From Candidatus Wolfebacteria bacterium (GTDB lineage Bacteria; Patescibacteriota; Minisyncoccia; UBA6257; UBA9933): a DNA stretch of 7,943 bases. Shown piece by piece: positions 5,809 through 7,943 of the stretch; position 1 is the stretch's first letter, and the number at the start of each line of letters is the position of its first letter. The DNA lies in contig DAHWFZ010000079.1 of NCBI GenBank assembly GCA_027336345.1, positions 1-7,943 on the forward strand, read 5' to 3'. The position numbers were made by a program, and so were the translations under genes. The notes beneath the pieces are model-generated. The model did no database searches and was not told the DNA's origin. It was given only the letters and a program-made list of their open reading frames with translations.

Positions 5809-5952
5809 ATGAAGAAAAAAACAAAACAAATAATAACTATTATTATTATTTCAATAATAGCGTTGATGACTATTGTCGGATTGTCGGACTTGGCTTTCTT
5901 GTCAAAACCAACGCCTGCTCAAACCAATAGCGCTCAGAATTTGCCCAAATAG
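5809..5952 (+). CDS. Small single-pass membrane protein, 47 residues
   Basis: The translated product starts MKKKTKQ, a positively charged cap, then has a hydrophobic run at residues 8-31 (Ile-rich, then ALMTIVGLSDLAFL), and ends with a polar Pro/Gln/Asn tail (KPTPAQTNSAQNLPK). It is either an N-in membrane anchor with a short outside tail or a secretion signal with a tiny mature peptide; no clear cleavage site is seen. It begins 19 bases after the patatin stop behind a perfect extended -10, and ends at TAG 16 bases before the first possible start of the hydrolase. No family recognised. Its promoter and gene-like composition make it likely to be real. Confidence 0.65.
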   Translation: MKKKTKQIITIIIISIIALMTIVGLSDLAFLSKPTPAQTNSAQNLPK

Positions 5953-5957
5953 TATTT

Positions 5958-5971
5958 TATAAGGAGCGATG
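5958..5971 (+). promoter_or_regulatory. Initiation signals lying 34 bases before the chosen hydrolase start
   Basis: TATAAG (5958-5963, 5 of 6 matches to TATAAT) ends 5 bases before an ATG at 5969, the geometry of the leaderless promoters in this window. The overlapping AAGGAG (5961-5966) is a Shine-Dalgarno-like word but only 2 bases from that ATG. The ATG opens a 4-codon frame (Met-Asn-Lys-Ser-stop, 5969-5983) that is out of frame with the hydrolase. The signals therefore do not fit the ATG at 6003. Confidence 0.4.
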
Positions 5972-6002
5972 AATAAAAGTTAAAACCGCCAATAAGCCAT
6001 TT

Positions 6003-6668
6003 ATGGAAAAAGTTTTTATCACGACATCGGACAACGTAAAGATAGCGGCGAATTATTTTACTGTTGATAAAAATAAATATGAAAATCCATCAGGCTGGGC
6101 GGTTTTTTGCCATATGATGCCGGCGACCAAAGAATCATGGGTTGATCTCGCAAGCGAATTGCAGAATGCCGGATATGAAGGCATTGCCATTGACTTAAGG
6201 GGCCATGGCGAGTCGGACGGCGGCCCTGGCGGATACAGGGATTTCTCCGCGGAGGAACATCAAAAAAGCGTTCTGGATATTCAGGCGGCAATTGATTTTT
6301 TAAAGGCAAAAGGGGCTTCGCCCGGAGAAACAATTTTAATTGGCGCTTCAGTCGGAGCTAATTTATCGCTGCAATATGCGGCGAATCACCGGGAAATTAA
6401 AAATATTATCCTGTTTTCTCCCGGATTAAATTATGAGAATATAGAAACAGAACCGATGGCAAATAAATTAAAGGACGGGCAGAAAATATTTTTTATAGGA
6501 TCCGAAGACGATGATTTAAACAGCGAGCAGATACAAAAACTTTTTGAGTTAACGCCGCCCAATATAAAAAAAGAAATTAAAATCTATGCTGCCGGCGGTC
6601 ACGGCACAAATATTCTGGTAAGCCATCCCGAAATAAAGGATTCAATTATTGAATTCATAAAAGTATAA
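6003..6668 (+). CDS. Alpha/beta-hydrolase family serine esterase-like protein
   Basis: The 221-residue protein has the alpha/beta hydrolase plan. An N-terminal strand pair (VFITTSDNVKIAANYF) leads to the oxyanion-side HMMP at residues 37-40, then DLRGHGES at 64-71. The nucleophile elbow is GASVG at 114-118 (Ser116), the acid is probably within GSEDDD at 166-171, and the catalytic His is H200 in AGGHGTN. There is no signal peptide or lid domain, so it is a small cytoplasmic enzyme; the substrate (ester, amide or lipid) cannot be told. ATG 6003 gives a typical family N-terminus, but the initiation signals sit at 5958-5971. One fewer A in the run at 5975-5978 would extend the protein by MNKVKTANKPF from ATG 5969. 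It follows the small membrane protein on the same strand by about 50 bases. Confidence 0.9.
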   Translation: MEKVFITTSDNVKIAANYFTVDKNKYENPSGWAVFCHMMPATKESWVDLASELQNAGYEGIAIDLRGHGESDGGPGGYRDFSAEEHQKSVLDIQAAIDFLKAKGASPGETILIGASVGANLSLQYAANHREIKNIILFSPGLNYENIETEPMANKLKDGQKIFFIGSEDDDLNSEQIQKLFELTPPNIKKEIKIYAAGGHGTNILVSHPEIKDSIIEFIKV

Positions 6669-6683
6669 AATTAGTATTAAGCG

Positions 6684-6745
6684 GATTCTTCGCAAAGCTC
6701 AGAATGACAAATTGCGTGCCATCCTGATCCTGCGAATGATCTCAA
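6684..6745. repeat. Two abutting halves of the GTCAT-type palindrome
   Basis: GATTCTTCGCAAAGCTCAGAATGAC (6683-6707) in two parts, ATTCTTCGCAAAGC and TCAGAATGAC, is the right half of the element. It is followed after 10 bases by GCCATCCTGATCCTGCGAA (6718-6736), a left half with one change in GTCATCCTGA. It fills the gap between the hydrolase stop and the GtrA-family start and can be read in frame into the next gene from a TTG at 6712, which is judged an artefact. Confidence 0.65.
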
Positions 6746-6750
6746 TCAAT

Positions 6751-7386
6751 ATGAATAAAAAAGATTATGCGTTTGGAATTTCCGCGGGTTTATTAATAGG
6801 ACTTCTTGCTTTACCGGTTTTGAAAGCCGTAAAATCGCTGCTGTATGCAAAATACGCATTGGCTATTGTCCCGTTGTTTTTAATTTTGACTCCGCTTGGA
6901 TTGGCGATTTTATATTTTATAAGCAAAAAAATCGCAGTTGTCTGGCAAATCGGAAAATTCGGAGTTATCGGAGTTTTAAATACTCTTGTTGATTGGGGTG
7001 TTTTGGCATCGCTTACTTTTTTATTCAGAAATTATTTTCAGACCGAATCAACAGATTTGGTTTTTTTCGGAATTACTTTTTATTCAATTTATAAAGCGAC
7101 ATCATTTATAGTCGCCAATACAAACAGTTATTATTGGAATAAATATTGGACCTTTGCCGCGATTGCCGTCAAAAAGACACATGCCCAATTTTTACAGTTT
7201 TTTGTCGTAAGCCTGGTTGGATTTTTAATCAATGTCGTTATCGCTTCTTATGTTTTTAAATCCATCAGCCCTGCCGGCGGATTGAATTTGGATCAATGGG
7301 GGATTATAGGCGCCGCAATCGGAAGTATCGCCGGATTGGCATGGAATTTTGTCGGATATAAATTTGTTGTATTTAAGGAGGCATAA
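6751..7386 (+). CDS. GtrA-family membrane protein with two extra N-terminal helices
   Basis: GtrA-like proteins are small integral membrane proteins linked to polysaccharide or teichoic-acid-type glycosylation, often thought to move lipid-linked sugars across the membrane; the role here is inferred from the family only. From ATG 6751 the product is 211 residues. Six hydrophobic segments lie near 7-24, 36-57, 66-92, 103-121, 147-169 and 184-205. The last four form the GtrA domain, with KFGVIGVLNTLVDW (69-82), the loop N125-S-Y-Y-W-N-K-Y-W-T-F135, and WNFVGYKFVVFK (198-209). The usual domain is about 120-140 residues, so the first two helices are an N-terminal extension. ATG 6751 is preferred to a TTG at 6712, because the extra residues come from repeat DNA. 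No Shine-Dalgarno sequence or clear -10 is seen. Confidence 0.9.
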   Translation: MNKKDYAFGISAGLLIGLLALPVLKAVKSLLYAKYALAIVPLFLILTPLGLAILYFISKKIAVVWQIGKFGVIGVLNTLVDWGVLASLTFLFRNYFQTESTDLVFFGITFYSIYKATSFIVANTNSYYWNKYWTFAAIAVKKTHAQFLQFFVVSLVGFLINVVIASYVFKSISPAGGLNLDQWGIIGAAIGSIAGLAWNFVGYKFVVFKEA

Positions 7387-7415
7387 ATTTTCGGGTGTCG
7401 CGGAAATAAAAAATT

Positions 7416-7424
7416 TGTTATAAT
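7416..7424 (+). promoter_or_regulatory. Perfect extended -10 promoter of the small RNA
   Basis: TGTTATAAT carries the extended TGn and a perfect TATAAT (7419-7424). The predicted start near 7430-7431 coincides with the first G of the structured RNA. No strong -35 box is visible 17 bases upstream. Confidence 0.65.
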
Positions 7425-7429
7425 TAATC

Positions 7430-7533
7430 GGGGTAATGGATCAGAGCACTCACACATCAAAATTGGAGGTCACCGCTATTACCCCACTGTGACCTCAGAA
7501 AAATCCGCCTTATCTTATAAGGCGGATTTTTTG
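7430..7533 (+). ncRNA. Candidate stand-alone structured small RNA (about 100 nt), class unknown
   Basis: Stem 1 pairs GGGGTAATGG (7430-7439) with CTATTACCCC (7476-7485): 10 pairs, one of them G-U. Stem 2 pairs GAGGTCAC (7466-7473) with GTGACCTC (7489-7496): 8 perfect pairs. The order 1-2-1'-2' interleaves them as an H-type pseudoknot. However, the 3-base link 7486-7488 would have to span 10 base pairs, so the stems may instead be alternative hairpins. A terminator follows within 4 bases and an extended -10 precedes. No open frame of note lies inside. It does not show the conserved cores of SRP RNA, RNase P RNA, tmRNA or tRNA, and I cannot match it to a known riboswitch. No gene follows on the same strand for at least 400 bases, so it looks like an autonomous RNA, not a leader. 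Confidence 0.6.
7500..7533 (+). terminator. Rho-independent terminator of the small RNA
   Basis: AAAATCCGCCTTAT (7500-7513) pairs fully with ATAAGGCGGATTTT (7517-7530) around a 3-base loop, then TTG. The stem is 14 pairs with a T tract on the plus strand. A matching A run on the left arm means it could also stop transcription on the minus strand. Confidence 0.9.
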
Positions 7534-7640
7534 TTTATAAATATTTTTACAGCGAATATTATTAAGAATGCCGGAATAAGCAAATAATTTGCCGGAGCCC
7601 GTTTTTTCCTGCAACGAGAACGATTTTTTGTAGCCGGCAT
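7515..7640 (-). CDS. Possible 41-residue membrane peptide opposite the small-RNA terminator
   Basis: On the minus strand an ATG at 7638-7640 opens 41 codons ending in a TAA at 7515-7517, in the loop and arm of the terminator. The product has a very basic N-terminus (TKNRSRCRKKRAP), a single hydrophobic segment (YLLIPAFLIIFAVKIFI, residues 19-35) and a short NKKSAL tail, the usual plan of a tiny inner-membrane protein. No ribosome binding site is present and no clear promoter was found. The short length makes chance quite possible. Confidence 0.35.
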   Translation of the reverse strand: MPATKNRSRCRKKRAPANYLLIPAFLIIFAVKIFINKKSAL

Positions 7641-7675
7641 GGCGAAATAAAATTCATAAATTACAGAGTGAAAAT

Positions 7676-7745
7676 AAAATAGTTAGGAAAATCGTATTGT
7701 CTGAATCCCGAAGGCGAAGCCGTAAGGTTGAGTTTGCTATTTTCC
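7676..7745. repeat. Decayed inverted repeat
   Basis: AAAATAG (7676-7682) faces CTATTTT (7737-7743), and GGAAAAT (7686-7692) faces ATTTTCC (7739-7745) as an alternative pairing. The centre contains CCCGAAGGCGAAGCCGTAAGG, in parts CCCGAAGGCG and AAGCCGTAAGG, with a GGC/GCC mini hairpin. It resembles the interior of the GTCAT elements but lacks their ends. Confidence 0.4.
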
Positions 7746-7820
7746 GTTAAAATTATTTTATTTGAGCGATGATAATTTATATTTTATAGAGCTTGTCGGC
7801 GAAAAAATCACTTGAGTGAG

Positions 7821-7829
7821 TTATCCACA
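7821..7829 (+). promoter_or_regulatory. Single consensus DnaA box
   Basis: TTATCCACA is a perfect match to the bacterial DnaA-box consensus, in an AT-rich setting followed by a T run. No second close match was found nearby, so this alone does not make an origin. It could be a DnaA-responsive regulatory site or chance. Confidence 0.3.
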
Positions 7830-7943
7830 TTTTTTTATTTCCAAAAATGTTCTAAAATGAGATTAAGAAATTAAGTTTGAAGAAAATTGCGTGGTCGACA
7901 ATTTTTTTCGTAACATAAAAATTAATTTACGTAGCGATTAAAA

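Larger units (their letters stand above)
7641..7943. other. AT-rich stretch without a recognisable gene
   Basis: Both strands are broken by frequent stops; the longest starts give fewer than about 20 codons. It holds a decayed inverted repeat (7676-7745), a loose promoter-like pair (TTGAGC 7762-7767, TATAGA 7785-7790), a short dyad TCACTTGAGTGA (7808-7819), and one consensus DnaA box (7821-7829). It may be the upstream region of a gene beyond the window. Confidence 0.6.

Noticed and set aside
5973..5975. ATA at 5973 as the hydrolase start, at good distance from AAGGAG
   Set aside because: ATA is not an accepted routine bacterial start codon; kept only as part of the frame-mismatch observation.
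2870..7386. Absence of TGA stops as a sign of an altered genetic code
   Set aside because: Only a handful of genes are present and TAA preference is normal at this base composition; no conserved position needs TGA as a sense codon.
7430..7533. Assignment of the small RNA to SRP RNA, 6S RNA, tmRNA, RNase P or a known riboswitch
   Set aside because: None of the conserved cores (for example the SRP GGAAG-type loop or RNase P consensus blocks) is seen, and no downstream gene is positioned for riboswitch control.

Overview
The window most resembles a piece of a low-GC candidate-phyla-radiation genome (Patescibacteria, Parcubacteria-like). The case rests on compact AT-rich genes, a short UvrC without a C-terminal helix-hairpin-helix domain, a shortened UvrA, start codons lying almost on top of TATAAT-like boxes (apparently leaderless mRNAs), and many degenerate GTCATYCTGAG...CTCAGRATGAC palindromes. 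The lineage is an inference, not proven. The identified genes stop at TAA or TAG and none needs TGA to be read as an amino acid, so the standard bacterial code fits.

Layout. Positions 1-70 may hold the end of an upstream gene. uvrA (275-2872, +) follows a degenerate palindrome. A repeat-rich gap (2873-3111) separates uvrA from a small gene of unknown function on the minus strand (3112-3429), which has its own strong ribosome binding site and terminator. uvrC (3521-4834, +) diverges from it. A palindrome at 4843-4913 is followed by a patatin-like phospholipase (4965-5789), a 47-residue single-pass membrane protein (5809-5952), an alpha/beta hydrolase (6003-6668), another palindrome cluster, and a GtrA-family membrane protein (6751-7386). 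The last 557 bases hold a probable stand-alone structured small RNA with an extended -10 promoter and a strong terminator (about 7416-7533), a possible 41-residue membrane peptide on the opposite strand, and otherwise non-coding AT-rich DNA with one consensus DnaA box.

Functionally, uvrA and uvrC encode two of the three proteins of the UvrABC excision nuclease (damage recognition and dual incision); uvrB is not in the window. The other genes are lipid, ester or envelope related and have no obvious pathway link to repair.

The most notable signal is a 33-base repeat built on CGCGG units. It occurs three times inside protein-coding sequence, once in uvrA and twice in uvrC, always in the same reading frame, and it adds the peptide pattern R-G-[TM]-T-R-x-x-T-[RQ]-N. 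It behaves like the Rickettsia palindromic elements that insert in frame into genes. One UvrC copy lies between the first and second cysteines that correspond to the iron-sulfur ligands of E. coli UvrC. The second notable signal is the small RNA at 7430-7533, where two perfect or near-perfect stems interleave as a pseudoknot or as mutually exclusive hairpins.
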